Shown here: piece by piece, positions 30,059 through 37,618 of the stretch
Numbering within the stretch: the stretch's first letter is position 1
Layout of the letters: every line of letters begins with the position of its first letter
Position numbers and translations under genes: made by a program
Notes under the pieces: model-generated
Told to the model about the DNA's origin: nothing
Seen by the model: only the letters and a program-made list of their open reading frames with translations
Databases searched by the model: none
Origin: Segatella maculosa DSM 19339 = JCM 15638
GTDB taxonomy: Bacteria > Bacteroidota > Bacteroidia > Bacteroidales > Bacteroidaceae
Direction of reading: 5' to 3'
DNA length: 64,000 nt
NCBI RefSeq assembly: GCF_000382385.1
Contig: NZ_KB908328.1
Coordinates: forward strand, 42,787 to 106,786

Positions 30059-30089
30059 CAAAGATACAAAATTTTGCAAGCGATTGCAA
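30059..30089 (-). promoter_or_regulatory. Orphan promoter reading left across the M4 array
   Basis: On the minus strand: TTG, 20 bp, TATCTTTGC. No minus-strand gene follows before the 3' end of bcp, so if active it makes a non-coding transcript covering 29877-29986. Confidence 0.45.
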
Positions 30090-30197
30090 GACTTTCTCGG
30101 ATTTTTTTATGACCAATACGGCCGATAATGTTTTTCAAGCACAAAAGTGGAAACGGCGACGACGGCGAAAACAAGTATTCGTCACGAGCAGAAAAGA

Positions 30198-30290
30198 TGG
30201 CGACGACGACGGAAATTAAAAACCATCTTGAGAAAAAAGCAGCGACGATGGCGGAAATAAAAAACCATCTTGAGAAAAAATGACGACGAC
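30198..30290. repeat. 42-bp tandem duplication with GACGACGAC-rich ends
   Basis: The block ending AACCATCTTGAGAAAAAA is repeated with a 42-bp spacing (30221 and 30263). It is surrounded by GACGACGACGGCGG-type triplets from ~30150 to 30302. No credible coding frame crosses it. Confidence 0.65.
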
Positions 30291-30673
30291 GGCGGCGACG
30301 TTTTCAATTTCTTTCTATCGTCGTCTTTCTTTTCTCTTGTTCTTGTTCTTTGTTCTTAGGGAAGACTAACCGTCTGATTATCAAGCCTCTCATTTGTTAA
30401 TTTATTTAAACTTCTGCTTGACTTTTCATTTTTCGCGGAGCGTTTAAAAGATTTTAACAGGTTGAAAAGGTAGAAAATCAAGACTCTATTTACAAGTTTT
30501 CCGGTTTAAGTATCTACTTTAAGCTCCATTATACGGGGCATAGTCTTTGAGACTTGAAGGGACTATTCTTTTTTCTCCCTCGGTTAATTCTTTTCCTTTC
30601 GACAACAAAGGTAGTAAAAACCAACTTCTTCCCTAGATACTGCAAAGTTAAAGTGGAGAGGGGGACCGGGCTT

Positions 30674-30765
30674 GTGAGTAATAAAGGGTAAAAGAGCAAA
30701 GAGGTTAAAAGGCGGGCCTTGAACAAAGTATTCAAGCTGACAGCCTTTTAACCTTTGGAACTCAC
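30674..30765. other. Structured inverted-repeat element (three nested stems)
   Basis: Outer arms GTGAGT/ACTCAC, a perfect 12-bp stem AGGTTAAAAGGC/GCCTTTTAACCT (30702-30713, 30743-30754) extended by CAAA/TTTG, and an inner CTTGAA/TTCAAG hairpin. It abuts the start of the truncated frame at 30741. It could be a structured RNA, a mobile-element end or a recombination site. Confidence 0.5.
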
Positions 30766-31055
30766 ACCACCAAGAGACCCATACTCCCACTTGTTTCCAC
30801 ACGAGAATAGTTGAGGACTTTTTAGGGATACATGATTTTGTTCCGACAATTCTCACAGAGTGTACGTTGTTCAAAAAAGGAGAACTCCGTGTAGAAGTTC
30901 CCCATTTGAAAATGTTATCCAAAAGTAAAGTTATGGATTTACTCATTGATGCGGAAATGCCATTTAGTGAGTTTGAAGCCTACTACGAGCATTTGCAATC
31001 GATGAAAGGGTTTGACGAATTGGTAAAAATCTCAGGACATACATTGAAGAAGTAA
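30741..31055 (+). pseudogene. N-terminally truncated protein of unknown function
   Basis: The frame is open from 30741 to the stop at 31053 but has no ATG; only TTG at 30867 could initiate a 62-aa product. The upstream codons read as ordinary protein (HTRIVEDFLGIHDFVPTILT), and the region from LFKKGELRVEVPHLKMLSKS to FDELVKISGHTLKK is amphipathic helix. I read it as the C-terminal part of a larger gene whose 5' end was lost at the structured element. I do not recognise the family. Confidence 0.4.
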
Positions 31056-31178
31056 TTTACTTTTTCTTTTTACCGCTTGATGCAAGAAGGTTATCCCCAC
31101 CACCGCAGCACATATCCAACCTACTGGGCCGAAAAACAAAAGGACGATAAACAATATCGCAATGAGACAACCTTTCAT
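31032..31178 (-). CDS. Small membrane protein (48 aa), translationally coupled
   Basis: Reads MKGCLIAILFIVLLFFGPVG, then WICAAVVGITFLHQAVKR and KSKLLLQCMS: one long or two short transmembrane stretches and a basic tail. Its ATG overlaps the stop of the upstream exported-protein gene (ATGA at 31175-31178), a layout that usually signals translational coupling. The last ~24 bp overlap the opposite-strand truncated ORF. Product function unknown. Confidence 0.5.
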   Translation of the reverse strand: MKGCLIAILFIVLLFFGPVGWICAAVVGITFLHQAVKRKSKLLLQCMS

Positions 31179-31675
31179 AGTTTAACGGTATGATAGTTAA
31201 TTATAGCGGTAGAGTAATATGGGGTTTCTCTTATGTCCATAATCTGACAGCCAAATGTTCTTAGCTTTAGATTGACTTGATATATTTCCCCAAATTGGTC
31301 TTTCTTAGGGGCGTACATCCCACGGCGTTGAGCCTCTTTTTCTGTCTTTGGGTAGCCGTTTAATCGAGTAAAACCTATCCAATAAGCGAGGTAGTACCTC
31401 GTGCCGAATTTCACGGAGATAAGTTTACCGTCGGATTCACGGTAGAAACACCTTATTGCCGTTATCTCGTTGTCATAGGTGTTTTCCACTTCATACACGA
31501 TAAAGCCTTCTTCTTCGCCAACGGGACTACCAACGGATTGTTCAAATTGTTCTTGGTTTACTTTCCCGATAAACTTTATCATGTTATCAGGTGTAAGGTC
31601 AAACTTGTTTTGCCCTAATGCCATCAATGAGATGAATAGGAAAATCGTTCCTAAGATAAGTTTTCTTGTTTCCAT
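31175..31675 (-). CDS. Exported protein of unknown function
   Basis: A 166-aa protein with signal peptide METRKLILGTIFLFISLMALGQ; the start at 31675 is chosen because the upstream codons are arginine/serine-rich and not signal-like. The mature protein (VNQEQFEQSVGSPVGEEEGFIVYEVEN, YRESDGKLISVKFG) has the look of a small beta-rich periplasmic domain. Not recognised. It is coupled to the 48-aa membrane protein downstream and lies in the variable spacer between bcp and the envelope genes. Confidence 0.6.
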   Translation of the reverse strand: METRKLILGTIFLFISLMALGQNKFDLTPDNMIKFIGKVNQEQFEQSVGSPVGEEEGFIVYEVENTYDNEITAIRCFYRESDGKLISVKFGTRYYLAYWIGFTRLNGYPKTEKEAQRRGMYAPKKDQFGEIYQVNLKLRTFGCQIMDIRETPYYSTAIINYHTVKL

Positions 31676-31765
31676 TCTACATTTTATTTTAGTTAGACAA
31701 TAATCTGTAAAACGGCAACGGTATGAACGAGAACGGGTAAACGAAAACGAAGAACCACTGCCCAA

Positions 31766-31894
31766 CGTCGTCATGGCCTACCACAGCCAACTTACCCATA
31801 GGAGCGGTTCTACGTCTATGACGCAGGACACACTTCACCCATTGGGTAAGTTGATTATCAGCCTTTATGGTCTTGTTGTGGTAGTTCGACGACG
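31766..31894. repeat. Large interrupted inverted repeat
   Basis: Three arm pairs in matching order: CGTCGTC/GACGACG (31766-31772, 31888-31894), CTACCACA/TGTGGTAG (31778-31785, 31877-31884) and CAACTTACCCA/TGGGTAAGTTG (31788-31798, 31843-31853). Most of the gene-free stretch 31676-31988 is this structure. A MITE-like element or a recombination site are possibilities. Confidence 0.6.
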
Positions 31895-31988
31895 ATTAGG
31901 CTGTATGTCCGAATAGAGTGCAAGCACTCAAATTCGGTTGCAAAAGTAGTTATTTTAATTCAAATAACCAATCAAACATCTTGTAATT

Positions 31989-32294
31989 ATGAGACAATCA
32001 ATAAAAAACAGAATCCGTTATTTTATTACTTTTAATAGAGTAACTAATTTTGTAACAAAATTATTTGGTATGATAAGTGACTTCAAAAACGGAGAATATG
32101 TGTGTCAGAAACACGATAAGACTAAGAAATTCTATGTCGTGTCAAACATAATAGTTGAAGGTAAAATCCAGTTAGGGTATTTTAGTGACAACACCCATCG
32201 CATTGAAGAAGATACTTATATTGAACCTTCAAAATTAGAGTACTCCGTTGAAGAAGTGTATCGGCGACACGATGAACTTAAAGGTGTCTTTTAG
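31989..32294 (+). CDS. Small protein of unknown function
   Basis: A 101-aa AT-rich gene. The N-terminus is basic and partly hydrophobic (MRQSIKNRIRYFITFNRVTN). From ~residue 30 a compact beta pattern appears: ISDFKNGEYVCQKHDKTKKF, VVSNIIVEGKIQLGYFSDN, then YSVEEVYRRHDELKGVF. The layout (GEYV...VVSNI...GYF) loosely resembles the 65-aa protein next to vapD, perhaps a shared SH3-like fold; this is weak. No partner gene is adjacent on the same strand. Confidence 0.45.
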   Translation: MRQSIKNRIRYFITFNRVTNFVTKLFGMISDFKNGEYVCQKHDKTKKFYVVSNIIVEGKIQLGYFSDNTHRIEEDTYIEPSKLEYSVEEVYRRHDELKGVF

Positions 32295-32401
32295 TACAAT
32301 TTGGATACTTCAAATGAAAATCTTACATTTGGTGTAAATAGTATATAATTACGTAATCTGAAATGGTTCTTATTCATGAACTACTATGCCACTGGTTGGC
32401 A

Positions 32402-33358
32402 TTACCAAATCATGTCTTTCCCCTTTTGCAGGTGGACTTTGCCGTCAATATATTCAAAATGGTCGTTGAAGATGGCGCGGGTACGCTTCCAACGGTTGTG
32501 GCTCCAGAGGTAGATTTCGGGCTGGCGGCGAATGGATTGCTCCATTTCACGGAAGTATTCTTCGGTGATTTCAAAGGGTTTGGCGTGCTTCGTGTTCTCT
32601 CTGATCACTTTGAATTCACAGTTGTAGTGGCCTCGTTTGATACGTTTCACGTCGCCGTAAACAAACACTTGATTCGTATGTCTGATGATACGCTCTGCTC
32701 CTGTGAGCACAGGTGTGTCGTGATGCAGGAACTCCAACCAATGATGAATGTTCCACCAAAAGGGCGTTTGGTCTGAGATATAACCCACGATGACGGGCTT
32801 TCCGGCCTTTCCAAGCGCAATGATTTTGCGTAACGACTCCTGCATGGGAATGCAATAAGCCCCTTGTCGCTCGCGGACGTATTTGAAAAGGCGGTCGAAA
32901 TATTCGTTTTCCAAGGGGTGATAGAGTTGGCAGCAAAGCCCGTTTGTGAGCCAATAAGGCAGCGACGTAATCCATTCCCAATTGCCCAAGTGGCCTAAAT
33001 ACACGCCTATGGAGCGTCCTTCGGCCAGTAATTGTTCTATCTTTTCAGTGCCCGTGAAAGTCATTCGCTTCATGATTTGTTGCTTGCTGATGGTCATCAG
33101 TTTTACGGTTTCAACGATATAGTCGCAGAACCAATGATAAAACTTGCGTTCAATCTCGCGCAGTTCGGCCTCCGTTTTCTCGGGGAAAGAGGTCGTCAGG
33201 TTGTGCCATATCACGCGATGACGATAGCGAATGACGCGCGACATGAGCAGATAGAGCACATCGGAGAGGGCATAAAGCACGCTGAAAGGCAGCAAAGAGA
33301 CGAACCACCAGAAGCCATAGGCCACGGTGTAAGCCATATATAAGAGGGCTTTCTTCAT
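32402..33358 (-). CDS. Lipid A biosynthesis acyltransferase (LpxL/HtrB-like)
   Basis: Inner-membrane acyltransferase that adds a secondary acyl chain to lipid A, 318 aa. One N-terminal membrane segment (LLYMAYTVAYGFWWFVSLLPF) precedes the catalytic HxxxxE-type motif H-L-G-N-W-E in GVYLGHLGNWEW and a YISDQTPFWW segment. The start overlaps the stop of the upstream sulfatase-type gene by 4 nt (ATGA), so both envelope enzymes are co-translated. The exact acyl donor and position cannot be read. Confidence 0.87.
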   Translation of the reverse strand: MKKALLYMAYTVAYGFWWFVSLLPFSVLYALSDVLYLLMSRVIRYRHRVIWHNLTTSFPEKTEAELREIERKFYHWFCDYIVETVKLMTISKQQIMKRMTFTGTEKIEQLLAEGRSIGVYLGHLGNWEWITSLPYWLTNGLCCQLYHPLENEYFDRLFKYVRERQGAYCIPMQESLRKIIALGKAGKPVIVGYISDQTPFWWNIHHWLEFLHHDTPVLTGAERIIRHTNQVFVYGDVKRIKRGHYNCEFKVIRENTKHAKPFEITEEYFREMEQSIRRQPEIYLWSHNRWKRTRAIFNDHFEYIDGKVHLQKGKDMIW

Positions 33359-35328
33359 CTTTCGAGTCGGGCTTTGAGTTTATCTTTTACCATGCGGTAC
33401 ATATATTGATAGATGATGGCCTTGAGTTCGGTCTCCATCTGTTGTTGTTCTTTCACTTGGCCCACGAGGTTATGCTGCATGAGCAGGTCGTCAAGCCTGT
33501 AAATGGCTTTTGTTTGTCGACCGTCCCACTGTAAGACGTAACCGTATTTCACGTACTGGTAGATGCCATTAAGATAGTTCACGGCCCACGTTTTCTCTAA
33601 AGGTGTGTGGAAAAGGTCGGCACCGAAGGCCAGATAAGGAGTGGGATAGCCGATATAGTTGAGCAAGGTCGGCATGATGTCTGTCTGCTGTGCGATGGCA
33701 TCTATGCGCGAGGCTTTGATTTCGCCTGACGGATCGTAGATGATGATAGGAGAGCAAAAGCCACCTATATCGGTCATGTATTGGGCGTGATCGCTTTGGT
33801 TCGTGTGGTCACTTGTGATGACAAAGATGGTGTTTTTGAACCACTTCTGCTTGCTTGCCGAGGCGAAGAACTTGCCAATGGCCATGTCGGTGTAGCGTAT
33901 GCACTTCTGAATGGGAAGGTGTTCTTCCTTGTAAACGTTCTTATATTTATCGGGAACAACAAACGGGTCGTGGCTCGAAACAGTGAAGAGTGCGGTCATG
34001 AAAGGTTGTTTCATCTCGCTCATCTTCGCACAATAGTATTGCAGGAAAGGCTCATCCCATATTCCCCAGTTGCCATCGAAGTCTGCATCGCCACCGAAAC
34101 GCGGGTCTTCATCGTAGTCTTGTCGGCCATAATAGTTTTGAAATCCAATCTTTTTGGAGAAGGCGAGGAAGCCCATCGAACCCCGGTTTGCCCCATGGAA
34201 GAAGGCCGTCTGATAGCCCCAGCGACTCAAGAGCCCCGGAATTCCGGTGTAATCATTCATCGAAGCGGGTGTCAAGATGAAGGGTTCGCCGAAGCGAGGA
34301 ATGCCGCAAAGAATGGAAGGCATGCCGTCGATGCTCTTTCGTCCGTTGCAGAACGAATAGCGAAACACCATACTCTTCTCAATCAGGCGGTCCACATTGG
34401 GCGTGTATCCTTTGTATTTTCCACCGAAAAAGTCCTTGTTGAAGCCGCCGATATATTCTCTTCCGAAGCTCTCAACGATAAGGATGACGATGTTCTTCTT
34501 GTTGGATTTCCCCTTCGGAACAATCATATGGACGGGCGAATAGACCTTTGCGGCCTCATTCAAAGAGGCGAAGTAAGGAGGTATTTCGAAGTTGGATTTA
34601 CCGATGGTGCGTATCAATGCGAACGGCGTATTGAGCACAACGGCACAGTCGGTGGGTCGTTCTACGAACTGATTTGCATTGCTTATCGTGATAGGACGAA
34701 CGCCCGACTGCAGTCCGCCACGGCATCCTGCCACAGTAGCCACGCCTGCAATGGCAAGACAAACAAGATGTTTGACGGTATATCCCAATCGTTTCTTGCC
34801 CGTAAAGAAGTCGCGATAGTCGGTGCGGGGCATGACATAGAGCTTCGATAAGCCCCATATCAGCACGGCAAAGACAAGGAACAGGTACCAATGCGTCAGC
34901 GTGTTGTGTAGGATAATAGCGGCAATATTGTTTTCATTGCTGAACTCTTGGAACACGGTTGTCGTTGTTCGGCGGAGCGTAAAGGGGAAGTAAACCGCGT
35001 CGGCAAGGTTAATGGCCAGTGCAACGGCATTGACAATGACAAACAACCACTTGCACAAGTGGTGATAAAAGCGCGTCTCTTTCAACCACAAGGGAAGGAG
35101 CATCAAAACGATATAGGGGATATGCGTGTAGCAAATGGCCGTGGTGTCGAACATCAGGCTGCCTTTTATCCACTGACCGATATCAGCTTTTTCGAGCCCC
35201 TCGGCAAAGTAACTGTAGTTTACCAGCACGTAGGTGAGCCGTGCAAGTGCGTAAATGATGTAAGCCAACAGCAAGTTGATGAGCAATGCTATCGGCGAAC
35301 CGAATGTTGATTTTAACAAGTGTTTCAT
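33355..35328 (-). CDS. LTA-synthase-like sulfatase-superfamily membrane enzyme
   Basis: Five N-terminal transmembrane segments (to ~residue 170) and a periplasmic alkaline-phosphatase/sulfatase-fold domain. Metal and nucleophile elements: ILIVESFGREYIGG, FCNGRKSIDGMPSILCG (the nucleophile position is Ser in KSIDG, where LtaS has Thr), HGANRGSMGF, and ITSDHTNQS. Lipoteichoic acid is not made by Gram-negatives, so a phosphoglycerol or phosphoethanolamine transferase acting on lipid A, LPS core or another envelope glycan is more likely. Coupling with the LpxL-like gene supports an LPS role. Confidence 0.83.
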   Translation of the reverse strand: MKHLLKSTFGSPIALLINLLLAYIIYALARLTYVLVNYSYFAEGLEKADIGQWIKGSLMFDTTAICYTHIPYIVLMLLPLWLKETRFYHHLCKWLFVIVNAVALAINLADAVYFPFTLRRTTTTVFQEFSNENNIAAIILHNTLTHWYLFLVFAVLIWGLSKLYVMPRTDYRDFFTGKKRLGYTVKHLVCLAIAGVATVAGCRGGLQSGVRPITISNANQFVERPTDCAVVLNTPFALIRTIGKSNFEIPPYFASLNEAAKVYSPVHMIVPKGKSNKKNIVILIVESFGREYIGGFNKDFFGGKYKGYTPNVDRLIEKSMVFRYSFCNGRKSIDGMPSILCGIPRFGEPFILTPASMNDYTGIPGLLSRWGYQTAFFHGANRGSMGFLAFSKKIGFQNYYGRQDYDEDPRFGGDADFDGNWGIWDEPFLQYYCAKMSEMKQPFMTALFTVSSHDPFVVPDKYKNVYKEEHLPIQKCIRYTDMAIGKFFASASKQKWFKNTIFVITSDHTNQSDHAQYMTDIGGFCSPIIIYDPSGEIKASRIDAIAQQTDIMPTLLNYIGYPTPYLAFGADLFHTPLEKTWAVNYLNGIYQYVKYGYVLQWDGRQTKAIYRLDDLLMQHNLVGQVKEQQQMETELKAIIYQYMYRMVKDKLKARLER

Positions 35329-35369
35329 AGCTATTTGTTGTTACTTCTGACGAGAGGGGTAAAGTCCGA

Positions 35370-35618
35370 CTAACTTTCAACCTTGAAACCACGAATGTCA
35401 CGGACTGATTTTCTGAACCATTCCAGTTTGGAAAGTTCCATAATTACCTTGTAGAGAGCCGTCAGGTCGTCGGTCTTTGTCAAGTAAGTACTACCTTGAA
35501 CCCAGTCAAAACCATTGGCCATCAATAGCTCTTTTATCTCATAATAAGCATCGTTGTAGGGCTCTCCGTAGTATTTTTTAAGGTCTGAGACGACCATGTC
35601 AAAGCTTAGCGCGTACAT
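35370..35618 (-). CDS. vapD: VapD-family endoribonuclease (Cas2-like fold)
   Basis: An 82-aa protein: MYALSFDMVVSDLKKYYGEP, NDAYYEIKELLMANGFDWVQ, GSTYL, then LSKLEWFRKSVRDIRGFKVE. This is close to the VapD proteins of Haemophilus and Helicobacter, mRNA-cleaving toxins with a ferredoxin-like fold related to Cas2; the N-terminal YALSFD strand carries the conserved Asp. The start at 35618 is chosen because the longer frame is coding sequence of the upstream gene. It overlaps the 65-aa gene upstream by 20 nt, an arrangement like vapXD. No cas genes are nearby. Confidence 0.85.
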   Translation of the reverse strand: MYALSFDMVVSDLKKYYGEPYNDAYYEIKELLMANGFDWVQGSTYLTKTDDLTALYKVIMELSKLEWFRKSVRDIRGFKVES

Positions 35619-35796
35619 GTTCCTGCTGTAATTTGAACAAATCCTGATACCCAAAGAAGATACCATCCTTTTCCGTCTTGGCGGAAATGACGGTCCCGGC
35701 ATAGGGGTTGTTTTCAACCTCAATCACTGTTGCGGCCACCCAATCAGCTTTATGCGTCAGATCGGGAGAGATAAGCACATGGTCACCTACTTTCAT
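35599..35796 (-). CDS. 65-aa protein, candidate VapD partner/antitoxin
   Basis: Reads MKVGDHVLISPDLTHKADWV, AATVIEVENNPYAGTVISAK, TEKDGIFFGYQDLFKLQ, ending EHVRAKL. It looks like a single small beta-barrel (KOW/SH3-like: VGDHV..., a hydrophobic turn, V(I/V)SAKT, FFGY). Being first in the operon and overlapping vapD by 20 nt it sits where VapX antitoxin sits in Haemophilus, but I see no similarity to VapX that I could vouch for. Driven by the promoter at 35958-35989 through a 150-nt leader. Confidence 0.55.
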   Translation of the reverse strand: MKVGDHVLISPDLTHKADWVAATVIEVENNPYAGTVISAKTEKDGIFFGYQDLFKLQQEHVRAKL

Positions 35797-35847
35797 AACT
35801 CTTTCTTTTTTGTTTGCAAAGCGTATATGCGCTATAACGCTTCAATC

Positions 35848-35953
35848 ATAAGCACTTATAAAATCGGAAAAGGGAAAGGCATTACGACTTGGTTGCAACT
35901 CAAATTCCCCTAACTCTCTTGACTTGCTATTGTTTCAAACAGTGCTTGTCATT
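35848..35953 (-). repeat. 106-bp repeat R106, copy 1 (5' leader of the vapD operon)
   Basis: Aligns without gaps to 63895-64000 at roughly 80% identity by eye. It lies exactly between the promoter at 35958-35989 and the 65-aa gene, so it should be transcribed as a leader. It contains the near-palindrome ATAAGCACTTAT. Confidence 0.7.
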
Positions 35954-35957
35954 GATG

Positions 35958-35989
35958 CAAAGATAGAAAAAATGTGCTGTTCGGCCAAA
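35958..35989 (-). promoter_or_regulatory. Promoter of the vapD operon
   Basis: On the minus strand: TTTG, 20 bp, TATCTTTGC. It predicts a start near 35950 and a ~155-nt leader formed mostly by R106. Confidence 0.65.
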
Positions 35990-36042
35990 GAAAACACTTG
36001 CTTTTTCTTGTCTGACAGGCTTTTTGTCATACCAATCATTGG

Positions 36043-36906
36043 CTAATATCCGGCTACTTGAGAGCGTTCTCTGTCATATTTTTCTATGCCTGGCTGTATG
36101 CCGAATATTCCCAAGCTTGTCTTTGAGAAGTATAGCGTTTCATTTCTTTCCCGACATTGATACACAAAGGCATGAGCTTTCTCCTGCAAAGAATAGCTGT
36201 AAACCTCTCTCTTGTCGTATTTCGACCGGCCGTGTTGCGCCAACAGTTTCTTTCTTTCATGATTGAACATGTGGGCAAACATCAACATTTCGTTATAGAC
36301 GGTATGATTGCCACTTATAAAATCAAGCTCCCCAATCAGTTTTATATTCACGCACCGTTTCGGTGTCTTTATATAAAATTGCTTATACTTGGTATTGCCG
36401 AGATAGTTGCACTGATATTCAAGTATCGTGTCGTTGCCACAAATTCTGTCATAAGTGCGAGCCGGTTCTTCGAGACTGCTCTTAGTAAAGGGCTGTCTCT
36501 TTTTCCAAAGTTCCAATTCTATATAATTACGCCACCTATTGCCCTGTCTATGATATACTTTCACATGAGTCGTATCATTTGATGGGATTACAATCATCGT
36601 ATCTTTCGTTGTCTTTACGTAAACGAAGGGCGAATATATTGGTTTACCCACCCCTTCCATCTTAAATTCATCGAATGTTTGATAGCGCCGGAATGTTTTA
36701 AGGGCATACTTTTTCAATGACTGTCGATTCTCATTCGTTGAATCCGACCTGCGAGGTGTGCTATCATATGTGCGTGCTTTCCCCTGATGGGCTTTTGCTC
36801 CAACCTGTTGTTTGTTTGAACATCCTTGACAAATGGACAGCAATAACAACGCCTGTATTATAAATGATTTTCCCATGTATCCCTTGATAAAAGACGTTTT
36901 GTTCAT
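36043..36906 (-). CDS. Lipoprotein of unknown function
   Basis: A ~287-aa protein; the start at MNKTSFIKGYMGKSFIIQAL gives a signal peptide ending in a lipobox-like ICQGC-S. An alternative start at MGKSF (36876) is possible. After a low-complexity linker the body contains KPIYSPFVYVKTTKD, ELELWKKRQPFTKS and IKTPKRCVNIKLIGELD. Not recognised. Nothing suggests co-transcription with vapD, whose promoter lies between them. Confidence 0.55.
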   Translation of the reverse strand: MNKTSFIKGYMGKSFIIQALLLLSICQGCSNKQQVGAKAHQGKARTYDSTPRRSDSTNENRQSLKKYALKTFRRYQTFDEFKMEGVGKPIYSPFVYVKTTKDTMIVIPSNDTTHVKVYHRQGNRWRNYIELELWKKRQPFTKSSLEEPARTYDRICGNDTILEYQCNYLGNTKYKQFYIKTPKRCVNIKLIGELDFISGNHTVYNEMLMFAHMFNHERKKLLAQHGRSKYDKREVYSYSLQEKAHAFVYQCRERNETLYFSKTSLGIFGIQPGIEKYDRERSQVAGY

Positions 36907-37017
36907 CAATGCTTCCTTATTATTCGTAAGGATATGCTGAATATGTGCTGCAATTCTTCGGTTATGGTTTGTCTTAAATACCGGTCTCAAGAAAATTCCA
37001 AGCTTTGGAACGCCGTA

Positions 37018-37455
37018 CTATTCATACGCATAACGGTCGATGTAGTTGTCGAAATCGGTCTCTTCGGTGTAGCCATACGCGCGGAAGATGTCGAGAACAC
37101 CGGCTTGTTGCTCGGGCGTGAGGGTGAGTTGGCCGTTCATGTAGCGATAGTAGGCAGAACGACTGCCGAGGTATTGCTGGAGTTCTCTGCGTATCGGGGT
37201 GTCGTCCCGATGCTTTATGTTGAGGAACAGCTTGCGGAACCCCCACGCTGCGCGTATCACTCGCTTTTCGACGTAGAACTTGCACTTGCCATTTTGCAGC
37301 GCATTGGGGTAGATGGCAAAGCCCTCTGTGTTGTCTTCCGGCAGATGTCGGCCGGCAAAATAGTGCATGCAAGTCTCCTTGCGCGGGCATTGTTCGTTGA
37401 AACAGAAGTCCCATGTGGGCGGAACGGAAGCGAAATCAAAAGTTAGTTCTGCCAT
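37018..37455 (-). CDS. DUF6078-like protein
   Basis: A 145-aa cytoplasmic protein with a cysteine-rich N-terminal third (FDFASVPPTWDFCFNEQCPR, KETCMHYFAGR, GKCKFYVEK) that could bind a metal, and a helical C-terminal half (ELQQYLGSRSAYYRYMNGQL, PEQQAGVLDIFRAYGY). This matches my memory of the DUF6078 family, which is frequent in Prevotella and Bacteroides and uncharacterised. Single gene. Confidence 0.6.
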   Translation of the reverse strand: MAELTFDFASVPPTWDFCFNEQCPRKETCMHYFAGRHLPEDNTEGFAIYPNALQNGKCKFYVEKRVIRAAWGFRKLFLNIKHRDDTPIRRELQQYLGSRSAYYRYMNGQLTLTPEQQAGVLDIFRAYGYTEETDFDNYIDRYAYE

Positions 37456-37618
37456 GTCGTTTACTTATTATAAGGTTAAACGTTATTTATTTGTGGTTTT
37501 TATCAATGAAAGTATGCGCCGTTTGTTCTGTCTTTCATTCTTCCACGGCACGCAAGTTGTTAGGCGTGCACCATCGAATAATAAAAGATAAATAAGAAAT
37601 GAACAGAGCAAACGACTT

